A stretch of 64,000 nucleotides of DNA from Parasedimentitalea marina. Its GTDB lineage: Bacteria > Pseudomonadota > Alphaproteobacteria > Rhodobacterales > Rhodobacteraceae. The position numbers and the translations under genes are program-made. Positions 9,319-19,070 of this stretch are shown piece by piece (the first letter of the stretch is position 1; every line of letters starts with the position of its first letter). Below the pieces are notes generated by a model. The model had not been told where the DNA came from. It was given only the letters and a program-made list of their open reading frames with translations, and ran no database searches. The stretch covers positions 3,720,001 to 3,784,000 of the forward strand of contig NZ_CP033219.1 in assembly GCF_004006175.1 (NCBI RefSeq), written 5' to 3'.

Positions 9319-10158
9319 ATGTCCTATAAATCGTTGCTTACAGTCCTGACGTCGTCCAAGACCGCAAAAGCCCCGTTAACGCAACTCACAGCTCTGGCCG
9401 ATCACTTTGGCGGCCACGCCGAGGCCCTATGCCTGGGCGTCGACCGCACTCAGACCGGATATTATTATGCGGGCGCCAACGCGATGGTGCTGCAGGAATC
9501 CCTGGCCCGTGCCAAAGAAGAAGCCTCCAACGTTCAAAGCCACGCCGAGTCAGAGTTGGGAAAATCCGGGGTCACCTGGTCGGCCGAATCGGGCGTGGCC
9601 CAAATTGCCGATCTCGGCCGCCATGTGGCACAACGCGCACGGTTCTCGGATCTGGTTGTTTTGGGCAAACCCTATGGCCGAGACCGTGACGTCGAAGCCG
9701 AGCCCATCGTCGAGGCCGCCTTGTTTGAGGGTCACGCGCCAGTGCTTGTGGTGCCCGATAAGGCCGATGTCGTAGCGCAGCCAAAGACGGTTATGGTGGC
9801 CTGGAATGAAAGCGTTGAAGCCTTGACCGCGATCCGCAAGGCTTTGCCGTTCCTAACCAAAGCAGAGCTGGTGCGGGTGGTGGTGATTGATCCCCCCCAG
9901 CACGGACCGGAACGGTCTGATCCGGGGGGAATGCTCAGCCAGATGCTGGCACGGCACGGGGCTGCTTGCGAGATTGACGTGCTCAGCAAATCCATGAGCC
10001 GGGTGTCCGACATCCTGAACCGCCATGCCGTCGACACCGGATCAGACATGATTGTAATGGGCGCCTATGGCCATTCACGGTTCCGCGAAGCCATTCTGGG
10101 CGGCGCCACACGCAATATGTTGGAACAGGCCATGGTGCCGGTTTTCATGGCTCACTGA
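9319..10158 (+). CDS. universal stress protein, two Usp domains
   Basis: This 279-residue protein is built from two Usp folds. The C-terminal domain ends with GAYGHSRFREAILGGATRNML, the ATP-binding G-2x-G-9x-G-(S/T) pattern. The N-terminal domain lacks a clear copy, so probably only the second half binds nucleotide. A ribosome site (GAGGTAG) sits just before the ATG. Its place beside ccoN and fnrL with an FNR box between suggests induction under low oxygen. No specific biochemical function can be given. Confidence 0.9.
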   Translation: MSYKSLLTVLTSSKTAKAPLTQLTALADHFGGHAEALCLGVDRTQTGYYYAGANAMVLQESLARAKEEASNVQSHAESELGKSGVTWSAESGVAQIADLGRHVAQRARFSDLVVLGKPYGRDRDVEAEPIVEAALFEGHAPVLVVPDKADVVAQPKTVMVAWNESVEALTAIRKALPFLTKAELVRVVVIDPPQHGPERSDPGGMLSQMLARHGAACEIDVLSKSMSRVSDILNRHAVDTGSDMIVMGAYGHSRFREAILGGATRNMLEQAMVPVFMAH

Positions 10159-10166
10159 CGTCCGGT

Positions 10167-10195
10167 GTAGGGTGCGTGCTTGCACGCACCGCTAC
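10167..10195. repeat. GTAGGGTGCGTG palindrome, copy 1
   Basis: An imperfect palindrome (GTAGGGTGCGTG..CACGCACCGCTAC) sits between the convergent ends of the Usp gene and fnrL. A closely related copy lies at 19920-19947, also between convergent genes. It could act as a two-way terminator, though neither side has a clear T run. Confidence 0.7.
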
Positions 10196-10208
10196 CCGGG
10201 AAAGTTCT

Positions 10209-10949
10209 CTAAACCAGATAACCACCATCACTGTCGTCGCCCGCTTCTTCCAGCAGGCGCCCCATATTGGGCACAGTAATATGACGTTTCCCCGTCAGAA
10301 CGATCACACCATCGCGCTTTAGCGCAGACATTTGACGACTGACGGTTTCCAGGGTCAGTCCCAGATAATCGGCCATCGCCTCACGCGTCAGGGGCAGATC
10401 AAACACCACATTCTCACCAATGCTATTTGGCGTTAGCGAGGCCCCACGGCGCACAATAATTGATAGCAAACTGGCAATTTTCTCACGCGCCGTTTTGCGG
10501 CCCAGCACCAGCATCCATTCGCGCGCCGCGTCCAGCTCGTCCAGGGTCATTTCCAGCAACCGTTGCGCAATATGCGGGGTGCGCTCCATCAATTCCTCGA
10601 AAGGTTTCTTGCGAAAACAACACATCACAACATCTGTGGTCGCAACCACGTTATACGCCGCGCCATCACGTCCCGGGCGACCTACAAAATCGCTCGGCAA
10701 CAACAGGCCAACCATCTGGGTTCGCCCGTCCTCCATTGTCTGCGTCAAGGTCGCAACGCCAGACACCACTGAGCTGACAAAACTCATTATGTCGCCGGAC
10801 CAAATCACGGTCTGACCCGCCTCATAGGTACGGTAATATTTGATGGCATCCAGCTCCACCAATTCGTCGGCATTGCAACGTGCACAAACGGCGCGATGAC
10901 GGATCGGGCAATTGTCGCAGTTGGATGAGGATATAGTCGGGGTATTCAT
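10209..10949 (-). CDS. fnrL: FnrL oxygen-sensing Crp/Fnr regulator
   Basis: The 246-residue protein starts at the ATG at 10949; an upstream TTG in frame has no better ribosome site. Four cysteines near the N-terminus (C11, C14, C22, C25) and C110 or C111 in the sensor domain can hold an oxygen-labile 4Fe-4S cluster. The recognition helix is LTLETVSRQMSALKRDGVI, with the E-xx-SR residues that read TTGAT half-sites. FnrL activates micro-oxic genes when oxygen falls. An FNR box lies 12 bp before its own ATG, which fits autoregulation. The gene is divergent from hemN. Confidence 0.95.
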   Translation of the reverse strand: MNTPTISSSNCDNCPIRHRAVCARCNADELVELDAIKYYRTYEAGQTVIWSGDIMSFVSSVVSGVATLTQTMEDGRTQMVGLLLPSDFVGRPGRDGAAYNVVATTDVVMCCFRKKPFEELMERTPHIAQRLLEMTLDELDAAREWMLVLGRKTAREKIASLLSIIVRRGASLTPNSIGENVVFDLPLTREAMADYLGLTLETVSRQMSALKRDGVIVLTGKRHITVPNMGRLLEEAGDDSDGGYLV

Positions 10950-10961
10950 CAGTCGTCCCAA

Positions 10962-10975
10962 TTGATCTGGGTCAA
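10962..10975. promoter_or_regulatory. FNR box between fnrL and hemN
   Basis: TTGATCTGGGTCAA has one mismatch to the FNR consensus. Its centre is 42.5 bp before the hemN ATG, with TACATT at 10999-11004 as a candidate -10. On the other side it nearly touches the fnrL start codon, a position suited to repression. Confidence 0.82.
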
Positions 10976-11010
10976 AGTTAGTCCTGTTAGACTTCGTCTA
11001 CATTACGCAA

Positions 11011-12369
11011 ATGAAACAGCAATCACAATTGGCCAAGCTCGGTTTATTCGATGCCAAAGTGCCGCGTTACACCAGTTACCCGACCGCACCGCAATTCCGC
11101 AACGACGTTGATCCGGAACGCTTTTCTGCTTGGGTTTCAGAGATTAAGCCAAACAGCTCTATCTCCTTATACATTCACGTGCCGTTCTGCCGCAGGCTGT
11201 GTTGGTTTTGCGCCTGTCGCACCCAGGGCACCCAAAGCGATTCTCCAGTTCGCGCCTATCTTGAGGTTCTGAAGGCTGAAATCGCGATGCTGGGACGTAT
11301 TCTGCCCGAAGGCGTCACCCTGTCACGCCTGCACTGGGGTGGCGGCACCCCCACCCTGCTGGCGCCCGACATGATGACCGATCTGGCCGGCGCCATTGCG
11401 GAAATTGCGCCTTTCGCACCAAATGCCGAATTCTCGGTTGAGATTGATCCCAACGAGATCGACGCGCCGCGTCTGGATGCGCTGGCTGCCGCCGGCATGA
11501 ACCGCGCCTCCGTCGGGGTGCAGGATTTTGACCCCGAAATTCAACAGGCCATTGGGCGCATTCAAAGTTATGACGAGACCCGCGACGCCATCGACATGAT
11601 CCGTGCGCGCGGCATCCACAGCCTGAACGCCGATATTCTGTATGGGTTGCCGCATCAAACCCAGGCCCGGATGACGGAAAGCGTCCAAAAACTACTGTCC
11701 CTTAACCCCGACCGGGTGGCTTTGTATGGCTATGCACATGTGCCTTGGGTCGCCAAGCGGCAACAGTTGATCCCCTCGGATGCTTTGCCAACACCAGAAG
11801 AGCGGTTGGAGTTGTATGAAACGGCCCGCAAGCTGTTCCTGTGGGATAAATATGCTGAAATCGGCATCGACCACTTTGCCACCCAGTCAGACGGTTTGAC
11901 CGCAGCCGCTAACAGTGGCCAGCTTAAGCGCAATTTCCAGGGCTATACCGATGATCAGTCCGACGTCTTGATCGGCCTTGGTGCCTCGTCGATCTCGCGG
12001 TTTCCGCAGGGCTATGCCCAGAACGCATCTGCGACCTCGGTCCATACCAAGGCGATCCGCGAAGGATCTTTCTCGACCGCCCGCGGCCATACCTTTCAGG
12101 GAGAGGACAAACTGCGTGCCCGGCTGATCGAGGCGCTGATGTGTGACTTCCGGATCAAGTCGACCCAAATCATGGCTGACTTCGATATCTCGTCTGCGGC
12201 GCTGCAACAGATGTTCGCAGCAGTGGCCCAGCAATTTCCCGAGGCGCTGCAAATCCTGCCCGATGGGCTGTATATTCCTGAGCAGTACCGGCCACTGACG
12301 CGGATGATTGCCCGCGGATTTGATGCCTATGACAAGGTCAGTACCGCCAAGCATTCCTCGGCAATTTGA
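11011..12369 (+). CDS. hemN: oxygen-independent coproporphyrinogen III oxidase HemN
   Basis: This 452-residue radical-SAM enzyme decarboxylates coproporphyrinogen III to protoporphyrinogen IX without oxygen. The cluster motif is C60-x3-C64-x2-C67-x-C69, in which the fourth cysteine separates true HemN from the heme-chaperone HemW relatives. LHWGGGTP is the SAM-binding glycine stretch, and the N-terminal KVPRYTSYPTAPQF is the HemN-specific substrate region. An FNR box precedes it. There is no ribosome site, and the predicted start of transcription falls on the ATG, so the mRNA may be leaderless. Confidence 0.96.
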   Translation: MKQQSQLAKLGLFDAKVPRYTSYPTAPQFRNDVDPERFSAWVSEIKPNSSISLYIHVPFCRRLCWFCACRTQGTQSDSPVRAYLEVLKAEIAMLGRILPEGVTLSRLHWGGGTPTLLAPDMMTDLAGAIAEIAPFAPNAEFSVEIDPNEIDAPRLDALAAAGMNRASVGVQDFDPEIQQAIGRIQSYDETRDAIDMIRARGIHSLNADILYGLPHQTQARMTESVQKLLSLNPDRVALYGYAHVPWVAKRQQLIPSDALPTPEERLELYETARKLFLWDKYAEIGIDHFATQSDGLTAAANSGQLKRNFQGYTDDQSDVLIGLGASSISRFPQGYAQNASATSVHTKAIREGSFSTARGHTFQGEDKLRARLIEALMCDFRIKSTQIMADFDISSAALQQMFAAVAQQFPEALQILPDGLYIPEQYRPLTRMIARGFDAYDKVSTAKHSSAI

Positions 12370-12398
12370 TAAGGGACCTTTCGGTTCGCACCACATAG

Positions 12399-12422
12399 GC
12401 CCGGCGTCGCCGCCGGGCTTTT
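12399..12422 (+). terminator. intrinsic terminator after hemN
   Basis: GCCCGGCG-TCGC-CGCCGGGC followed by TTTT is a perfect 8-bp GC stem. It overlaps the yejF stop codon, so it also marks the convergent end of the yej operon. Confidence 0.88.
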
Positions 12423-14001
12423 ATCTGGCAGCCGCCAACAACGTGCGTGTGTATTCATGCCGCGGATTGACAAAGATGTCCTCGGCAGCCCCCGTCTCGA
12501 CGATATCGCCCTGCTTCATCACCACCACTTTGTGCGACATCGCCCGCACCACGTTCAGATCGTGAGAGATAAACAGATAGGCTAGCCCATAGCGACGTTG
12601 CAAATCTCGTAGCAAATCAACGATCTGTACCTGCACCGTCATATCCAGCGCCGAAGTCGGCTCATCCAGAACAACCAGTTTGGGGCGCAACACCATAGCA
12701 CGAGCGATTGCAATACGTTGGCGCTGACCACCCGAAAATTCATGCGGATAACGGTCCATCGCGACAGGGTCCAAGCCCACTTCGGTCATCACTTCAGCCA
12801 CCAGATCACGCGGGTCGCGGTCCGGATCGATCTTGTGGATCGCCACGCCCTCGGCGATGATCTGAGCACAGGTCATCCGGGGAGACAGAGAGCCAAACGG
12901 ATCCTGAAACACAATCTGCATATCCTTGCGCAGCTGTCGCAGGTCCTTGGTCGAGTATTTGCGCAGGTCGTCCCCGTGAAAGTTCACCCCTCCCTCCGAA
13001 GCGATCAAACGCATCACCGCCAGCGCCATTGTGGTCTTGCCCGATCCGCTTTCGCCGACAATGCCCAACGTCTCGCCGGCGCGCACGGCAATCGACGAGG
13101 GATTGACCGCCTTGATGTGGCCAACAGTCCGCTTCAACAAACCACGTTGGATTGGGAACCAAACTTTTAGCTCGTCGGTTCGGATCAATTCCTGCGCATT
13201 TTCGGGCACTGGGTCGGGATGGCCGGTCGGTTCAGCCGCCAGTAGCATCTGCGTATAAGGATGCTGCGGGTTATCGAAAATTTCAGCGGTGGGACCGGCT
13301 TCGACGATCTCGCCGTCTTTCATCACGCAGACCTTGTCGGCGATGCGGCGCACGATGTTCAGATCATGGGTAATGAACAACAGCCCCATACCTTCACTTG
13401 CCTTCAAGTCGGCCAGCAGGTCCAGGATTTGCGCCTGAATGGTCACATCCAATGCGGTTGTCGGCTCATCCGCGATCAGGACATCGGGTTTGTTGGCCAA
13501 CGCCATGGCGATCATGATGCGCTGTCGCTGACCGCCGGACAATTGGTGCGGATAAGCGCCCAACCGGTCCTCGGCATCGCGGATACCAACCTTCGCCAAA
13601 AGCTCCAGGATTCGCGCCCGCGCAGCCGCACCAGCCAGTCCCTGATGCAGGGCCAGCGATTCCGCCAGCTGCTTTTCGATGGTGTGTAACGGGTTCAGCG
13701 AGGTCATCGGCTCTTGGAAGATAAAGCTGATATCGTTGCCCCGCACATCCATCAGCTGTTTTGCATCAGCGCCAATCATTTCCTGACCGTCGTATAAAAC
13801 TGAACCTTCCACGATCGCGCTGTCGCCCAGCAAAGACACAGTGGACAGTGCGGTCACTGATTTGCCAGAACCGCTCTCACCCACCAGGGCGACGGTTTCG
13901 CCGCGATCTACGGTGAAGGACACACCCTTCACCGCCATTGATGTCTTACCGTCCTGCCGAAAAGAAACACGCAGGTCGTTCACTTGTAAAAGCGCGCTCA
14001 T
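12421..14001 (-). CDS. yejF: YejF-type ABC transporter, fused double ATPase
   Basis: This 526-residue protein holds two full ABC ATPase domains. Walker A is GESGSGKS near residue 40 and GESGSGKT near 310. The signature motifs are LSGGQRQR and FSGGQRQR, and the Walker B motifs are LIADEPTTALD and VVLDEPTSALD. A fused pair of ATPases is the YejF/DppDF arrangement that powers peptide importers. It closes a yejA-B-E-F order, and its ATG overlaps the yejE stop by four bases. The importer takes up short peptides; in enteric bacteria it also takes up microcin C. Confidence 0.93.
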   Translation of the reverse strand: MSALLQVNDLRVSFRQDGKTSMAVKGVSFTVDRGETVALVGESGSGKSVTALSTVSLLGDSAIVEGSVLYDGQEMIGADAKQLMDVRGNDISFIFQEPMTSLNPLHTIEKQLAESLALHQGLAGAAARARILELLAKVGIRDAEDRLGAYPHQLSGGQRQRIMIAMALANKPDVLIADEPTTALDVTIQAQILDLLADLKASEGMGLLFITHDLNIVRRIADKVCVMKDGEIVEAGPTAEIFDNPQHPYTQMLLAAEPTGHPDPVPENAQELIRTDELKVWFPIQRGLLKRTVGHIKAVNPSSIAVRAGETLGIVGESGSGKTTMALAVMRLIASEGGVNFHGDDLRKYSTKDLRQLRKDMQIVFQDPFGSLSPRMTCAQIIAEGVAIHKIDPDRDPRDLVAEVMTEVGLDPVAMDRYPHEFSGGQRQRIAIARAMVLRPKLVVLDEPTSALDMTVQVQIVDLLRDLQRRYGLAYLFISHDLNVVRAMSHKVVVMKQGDIVETGAAEDIFVNPRHEYTRTLLAAAR

Positions 14002-15104
14002 GAGAAGGTCTTTCGGGGATCAAATGCATCTCGTACGCCTTCAAAGATGAAGACCAGAAGCGATAGCATGATGGCAAAGGTGGTAAATGCGGTGAAGGCC
14101 AGCCAGGGGGCTTCGAGGTTCTGTTTCGCCTGCAACGTCAGCTCACCCAGCGACGGAGCCGAGGCCGGCAGTCCAAATCCCAGGAAATCCAGGCCGGCCA
14201 GTGAGCCAATCGTTCCTGTGATGATGAACGGCATAAAGGTCAGCGTCGCTACCATGGCATTGGGTAACATGTGACGGAACATGATGGTCAGGTTGCCCAC
14301 CCCCAGCGCCTTGGCCGCGCGGACATATTCCAAATTGCGGGCTCGCAGGAATTCGGCACGTACCACGCCCACCAGCCCCATCCACCCGAACAGGATCATC
14401 AACCCGACCAGCAGCCAGAAGCTACGGCCAAGAATGGCAAACAGAATAATGATAACATAGAGCTGTGGCGTTCCAGACCAGATTTCGATGATTCGCTGGA
14501 ACACCAGATCCGTCCAGCCACCAAAGTATCCCTGTATGGCACCAGCTATTATACCAATCACGCTGGATATGCCGGTAACGATCAAGGTGAAGACAATAGA
14601 CAGCCGGAACCCATGGATCACCCGCGCCAATACATCGCGTTTGGTGTCATCGGTACCCAACCAGTTTTGCGCATTGGGTGGCAGAGGGGCAGCGCCAGGA
14701 CGATCAACAGTTGTATTATAGGAGTACGGAATGAGCGGCCACAGGGTCCAGCCCTTGTCGAAACCTTCAGCCTGATAACTTCCTGCCGCTATCTGTTCGA
14801 TGATGCCCTCAGGGTCGTCAAAACAGTCCTCAATACCACCGGAAACGATCAGACATTCGACCTCGGGATCGCGATAAATCGCCTCAGTCTGGAAATCGCC
14901 GCCAAAGGCCGTTTCGGGGTAGAATTTAAACACCGGTGCAAAAATCTCGCCCCGGTAGCTCACCAGGATCGGTTTTTCATTGGCGATGAATTCGGCAAAC
15001 AGCGTCAAACCAAACAGGACCGAAAAGATGACCAATGACCAGAATGCGCGCGTGTTGCGGCGGAAGTTGCGCCAGCGGCGTTGGTTAAGCGGAGACATAG
15101 CCAT
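13998..15104 (-). CDS. yejE: YejE-type peptide ABC transporter permease
   Basis: This 368-residue inner-membrane permease has an N-terminal RRWRNFRRNTRAFWSL stretch before its first membrane helix. A long periplasmic insert follows, then the binding-protein-dependent permease domain (EYVRAAKALGVGN coupling helix near residue 260). The family is the OppC-like half of the heterodimeric pore. A GGAGGGAT ribosome site precedes the ATG, which is 3 bp after the yejB stop. The long insert around residues 50-150 is typical of YejE compared with DppC. Confidence 0.93.
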   Translation of the reverse strand: MAMSPLNQRRWRNFRRNTRAFWSLVIFSVLFGLTLFAEFIANEKPILVSYRGEIFAPVFKFYPETAFGGDFQTEAIYRDPEVECLIVSGGIEDCFDDPEGIIEQIAAGSYQAEGFDKGWTLWPLIPYSYNTTVDRPGAAPLPPNAQNWLGTDDTKRDVLARVIHGFRLSIVFTLIVTGISSVIGIIAGAIQGYFGGWTDLVFQRIIEIWSGTPQLYVIIILFAILGRSFWLLVGLMILFGWMGLVGVVRAEFLRARNLEYVRAAKALGVGNLTIMFRHMLPNAMVATLTFMPFIITGTIGSLAGLDFLGFGLPASAPSLGELTLQAKQNLEAPWLAFTAFTTFAIMLSLLVFIFEGVRDAFDPRKTFS

Positions 15105-15107
15105 CTG

Positions 15108-16193
15108 TTATCCCTCCCGCTTTTCAAAGTCGATGCGCGGATCAACCAGCACATACATCAGATCGGAAATGATCCCCACAACCAGCCCCAGAATCCCAAA
15201 GACAAACAGGGTTCCAAAGATCACTGGATAATCCCGCGCCACGGCGGCCTCAAACCCCAGACGCCCCAGGCCATCCAGCGAGAATATGGTTTCGATAATG
15301 ATCGACCCGCCAAAGAACACGCTGACGAATACCGCGGGAAAACCAGCGATCACAATCAGCATCGCATTGCGGAACACATGGCCATACAACACCTTGCTTT
15401 CGCTCAGCCCTTTGGCCCGTGCGGTGATCACATATTGTTTCTTGATCTCATCCAGGAACGAGTTTTTGGTTAGCAGAGTCAGGGTCGCAAAGGCCGCCGT
15501 TGATGACGCCGCCACTGGCAGGGCAATGTGCCAAGCGTAATCCACGATTTTGCCATAGGTACTCAAGCTTTCCCAATTGTCAGAGGTCAGTCCGCGTAGC
15601 GGGAAGATCTGCCAGTATGACCCACCGGCAAACAGCACCAGCAGAACAATCGCAAACAAGAAACCGGGAATGGAGTAGGCCGCGATGATCGCGGCGCTGG
15701 TCCATGTGTCAAACCGGCTGCCATCATGGATGGCTTTGCGAATACCCAGAGGGATCGACACCAGATAGGCAATCAGCGTTGACCAGAGCCCCAGCGAAAT
15801 CGACACCGGCATTTTCTCCAGCACCAGATCCAACACGCTGATCTTGCGGAAATAGCTCTCGCCGAAATCCAATCTGGCGTAGTTCCCCAGCATGATAAAG
15901 AACCGCTGCAACGGCGGTTTATCCAGGCCGAACTGCTCTTCCAGCTCTTTGATGAACTCATCCGGCAACCCACGTGCCCCGGCATAGCTGTCGGTCGAAC
16001 TATCGCGCATAGTCTCGACGTCTGAGCCACCGCCGGCAAAGCCTTCGAAGACATCGCCGCCACCCTGCATTTCGGCAATGATCTGTTCCACGGGGCCGCC
16101 GGGGACAAATTGCACCAGGGCAAAGTTGATCACCATAATGCCCAACAAGGTGGGGATGATCAGCAAGAAACGGCGAAGAATATAGGCGGCCAT
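15108..16193 (-). CDS. yejB: YejB-type peptide ABC transporter permease
   Basis: This is a 361-residue OppB-like permease. It opens with the typical [21 protein letters not shown] membrane start, and [10 protein letters not shown] follows. The coupling region reads [27 protein letters not shown]. An insert with Gly- and Asp-rich sequence (about residues 45-75) is usual for YejB. It pairs with YejE to form the membrane channel and sits 9 bp after yejA. Confidence 0.93.
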   Translation of the reverse strand: MAAYILRRFLLIIPTLLGIMVINFALVQFVPGGPVEQIIAEMQGGGDVFEGFAGGGSDVETMRDSSTDSYAGARGLPDEFIKELEEQFGLDKPPLQRFFIMLGNYARLDFGESYFRKISVLDLVLEKMPVSISLGLWSTLIAYLVSIPLGIRKAIHDGSRFDTWTSAAIIAAYSIPGFLFAIVLLVLFAGGSYWQIFPLRGLTSDNWESLSTYGKIVDYAWHIALPVAASSTAAFATLTLLTKNSFLDEIKKQYVITARAKGLSESKVLYGHVFRNAMLIVIAGFPAVFVSVFFGGSIIIETIFSLDGLGRLGFEAAVARDYPVIFGTLFVFGILGLVVGIISDLMYVLVDPRIDFEKREG

Positions 16194-16202
16194 GACGCGC
16201 GC

Positions 16203-18116
16203 CTACCGCAACGCGCCAGAGGAGACCAGCGCAGCGGCACGTCCCTCGTCGATCCACCACAGGTCGTCAAAACCCAGCGCATAGGGCGGCAAGTTTTCCG
16301 GGAACTTATACATATCCCAATAGGCCACCCAGTATTTGCCCAGATACCAGGTTGGCACCATGATCCGTTTAGACAGCAATACCCGGTCCAGTGCCCGCAC
16401 ATTGGCTTGCAGCTCGTCAGTGGTAGTGGCGCCAACGATATTATCGATCAGCGGTTCAATGTCTGGTCCATGCACGCCGGTTGGATTAAATAGTGAATAG
16501 GACGCTTCTTCTTCGCCATACATCTGGTACAGCCCGGTCGAGGGCTGCAATGAGCTGCGATACCCGTGCCGCATCATGTCAAAATCGCGGTCACGGCGCC
16601 GCGCGGTGAATTGGGCATTGTCGATCCGGTTATAGCGGGCGTCGATGCCCATGATCACCAGATTATCGACATAGGGCTGAATAATCCGGTCCAGCGTCGG
16701 CTGATCCGACAGAAACTCTATGCTTAGCGTTTCCCCATTGGCATTGCGACGGATGCCATCATCGCCAACGGGCCAGCCAGCGGCATCCAACAGTTTCATC
16801 GCCTTACGCAGATTGCGGCGATCATTCTGGCGTTTCGCACTGGACTCATGCGCGGTGATGGCTTCGGTGGTCAGGACGTTGGGATCCAGCGCATCTCCGA
16901 GAGATTGCAACACTTCCAGCTCACGCCCCTCGGGGAGGCCCGTCGCTTGCATGTCAGTGCCCTGCCAGAAGGAATGACGTTGCTGAAACAGCCCATATTG
17001 CAGGCTTTCATTGGTCCATTCAAAATTGAATCCCAACTGCAGTGCCGTGCGCACCCGAATGTCCTGAAATTGTGGTCGATCCAGATTGAACACAAAGCCG
17101 CTGGCGCCGGGTGGGTTCCCGTCAAAGAAGTCGCCCTTTATGACATTGCCCGCCTGCAACGCAGGAAAATCATAGGCTGTGGCCCAGTTTTTTGAATTAT
17201 TTTCCTGACGCAAAGTGAACGCCCCAGACTTAAAACCCTCCATCGCGGCGACGGAATCGGTGAAATATTCAATGCGGATACTGTCATAGTTGTGACGGCC
17301 AATGTTGACGTTGATATTTTCGCCCCAGTAGTCCGGATTACGCTTATAAACCACACGCCGATTGATGTCATAGCTGTCCAGCATATAGGGACCAGATCCG
17401 ATACCTGGATCCAATCGTGGCTCGTCCAACCGGCGGTTTTCCGGATCAGCCTCGAACCAGGCTTTGGAAAATACTGGTGTGCCGCCTACTTGGTTGATCA
17501 TGCCCCGACGCGGAAAGTCAGGCGAAAAATAAAATTTGACCCGATGTGGACCCAGTGCTTCAGCCTTGGGGATGCGTTTGCGCACTGCTTCGGCGTAAGA
17601 TTTAAGCCCCTGATCCAACAACAGGTTATGAGAGAATACCACGTCGTCAGCTGTCACCGGCGACCCATCAGAAAAGACCGCCTCGGGGCGCATGTTGAAG
17701 ATGACCCAGTCCTGACTTTCGGGATATTCAAGACTTTCTGCGATCAGCCCATAGGCCGATCCTGGTTCGTCATAGGAATCTGTTAGCAGGGATTCAAAAT
17801 GATCAGTCGAACGCAGCGCACCGCGACCCTTGCGGGTGTAGGGGTTAAAACTGTCAAATGTCCCCTGCGCCCCATATGACAGCTCGCCGCCGCGCGGTGC
17901 ATCGGGGTTAACATAGTCAAAATGGTCAAACCCGGCTGGGTATTTTAGATCACCAAACTCAGAAAATCCGTGACTGGTGATGATCTTTTCTTCAGCGCGC
18001 GCCAAGGTGGCAAACCCCAACGCCAGTATCAGCCCCATTGCCAGAACACCTAAGGCGTGTAGACCAATTTTGCGATCAATCACGCGGCTATCTGCGACGT
18101 TACGGGGTCTACTCAT
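16203..18116 (-). CDS. yejA: YejA-type periplasmic peptide-binding protein
   Basis: This SBP family 5 protein is about 637 residues. The ATG at 18116 is preferred to an in-frame GTG at 18143 because AAGGAT sits at the right distance before it. A Sec signal peptide ends at FATLARAEE. The early GFSEFGDLKYPAGFDHFDYVNP and GTFDSFNPY segments are characteristic of extracellular solute-binding proteins of the YejA group. It captures peptides for the YejBEF pump and is the first gene of the operon. Confidence 0.93.
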   Translation of the reverse strand: MSRPRNVADSRVIDRKIGLHALGVLAMGLILALGFATLARAEEKIITSHGFSEFGDLKYPAGFDHFDYVNPDAPRGGELSYGAQGTFDSFNPYTRKGRGALRSTDHFESLLTDSYDEPGSAYGLIAESLEYPESQDWVIFNMRPEAVFSDGSPVTADDVVFSHNLLLDQGLKSYAEAVRKRIPKAEALGPHRVKFYFSPDFPRRGMINQVGGTPVFSKAWFEADPENRRLDEPRLDPGIGSGPYMLDSYDINRRVVYKRNPDYWGENINVNIGRHNYDSIRIEYFTDSVAAMEGFKSGAFTLRQENNSKNWATAYDFPALQAGNVIKGDFFDGNPPGASGFVFNLDRPQFQDIRVRTALQLGFNFEWTNESLQYGLFQQRHSFWQGTDMQATGLPEGRELEVLQSLGDALDPNVLTTEAITAHESSAKRQNDRRNLRKAMKLLDAAGWPVGDDGIRRNANGETLSIEFLSDQPTLDRIIQPYVDNLVIMGIDARYNRIDNAQFTARRRDRDFDMMRHGYRSSLQPSTGLYQMYGEEEASYSLFNPTGVHGPDIEPLIDNIVGATTTDELQANVRALDRVLLSKRIMVPTWYLGKYWVAYWDMYKFPENLPPYALGFDDLWWIDEGRAAALVSSGALR

Positions 18117-18143
18117 TTGCCAATCCTTCCATGCCTGACTCAC

Positions 18144-18394
18144 ATTCGGTCAGTTGTGCGTCTCCAAGCTAATGGCCCAGAGTAGTAACATTCAAGTTGA
18201 GATATCGTGATTTTCGCGCGCATTGGTGGCATTTACACATTCAATGCCCCTTTCGGCGGACAAAATTGAATAGCGCCAAAACGTAATTCGGGCACTGCGC
18301 AACACATGATAGCATGGCAACAGAGTTATTCAAACAAAGCGTCCAAATCAGTGGCGATTTTGCGCGGGCAGCTCAACTTATGGCACAACAACGA
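18144..18394. other. yejA upstream region, no gene seen
   Basis: About 250 bases between yejA and the cycM terminator hold no coding frame or clear repeat that I can support. The yejA promoter should lie at its left end. Confidence 0.5.
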
Positions 18395-18424
18395 AAAAGG
18401 CCGCTGCACTGGCAGCGGCCTTTT
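18395..18424 (-). terminator. intrinsic terminator after cycM
   Basis: AAAAGGCCGCTGC-ACT-..GCAGCGGCCTTTT forms a 13-bp stem with U tracts on both strands. It lies 20 bp beyond the cycM stop, and the minus strand extends to TTTTTCG. Confidence 0.88.
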
Positions 18425-18444
18425 CAACTCTCAACCCGTTCGGA

Positions 18445-18951
18445 TCAATCGTCCAGGCTATCCAGATAAGCGATCAGGTTGACCCGGTCGCTTTGCTTCT
18501 TCAGACCCGGAAAGGTCATTGTAGTGCCGGCAACCATACTCTTCGGCTTGGTGAGGAATTCATCCAAGCGCTCAGCTGTCCAATCGCCACCTAAGTTGGA
18601 CATCCCGTCCGAATAGCCACCGAATTCGGCAGCCGCGCCAACCGCACGGCCTACGACGCCGTACAGATACGGACCATTGCTGTTTCTGCCGTCTTCCACT
18701 TTGTGGCAGTTCGAACATTTCTTGAAGACTTTGGCCCCTTTTTCAACGTCAGCTGCGGCCATCAACTCTTCAAAGTTAACTTCAGCTACTTCTTCCTGCC
18801 CTTCGGCCTCTTCCACTTCGATCACATAAGAAGCCTCACCATGAGTCTCCGTGTGATAAATTCCTTCAGCTGCCCATTTGCCCAAAAGGAGAACCAGCAA
18901 CGTACCGCACAATGCTGCGGCCGCTTTGGTAATGGTCATCGTGTCAAACAT
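18445..18951 (-). CDS. cycM: membrane-anchored cytochrome c (CycM/c552/cy type)
   Basis: This 168-residue protein has one N-terminal membrane helix (about residues 9-28), an acidic Glu-rich linker (about 42-62), and a class I cytochrome c domain. The heme site is CSNCH near residue 80. The sixth ligand Met is in TMTFPGL. Such proteins carry electrons from the bc1 complex to terminal oxidases without leaving the membrane. In this window it could feed the cbb3 oxidase or an aa3 oxidase encoded elsewhere. It is divergent from pheA. Confidence 0.9.
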   Translation of the reverse strand: MFDTMTITKAAAALCGTLLVLLLGKWAAEGIYHTETHGEASYVIEVEEAEGQEEVAEVNFEELMAAADVEKGAKVFKKCSNCHKVEDGRNSNGPYLYGVVGRAVGAAAEFGGYSDGMSNLGGDWTAERLDEFLTKPKSMVAGTTMTFPGLKKQSDRVNLIAYLDSLDD

Positions 18952-19070
18952 GATCGCGCATCCATTTCATATAACTGAAGCGGTGTCTAAGGCTTCCCCT
19001 GCCAACTGGCAAGGTATAGACAGTGCGGTGAAATGCCCATTATTAGATATTTTGCACGGAAATCACACAA

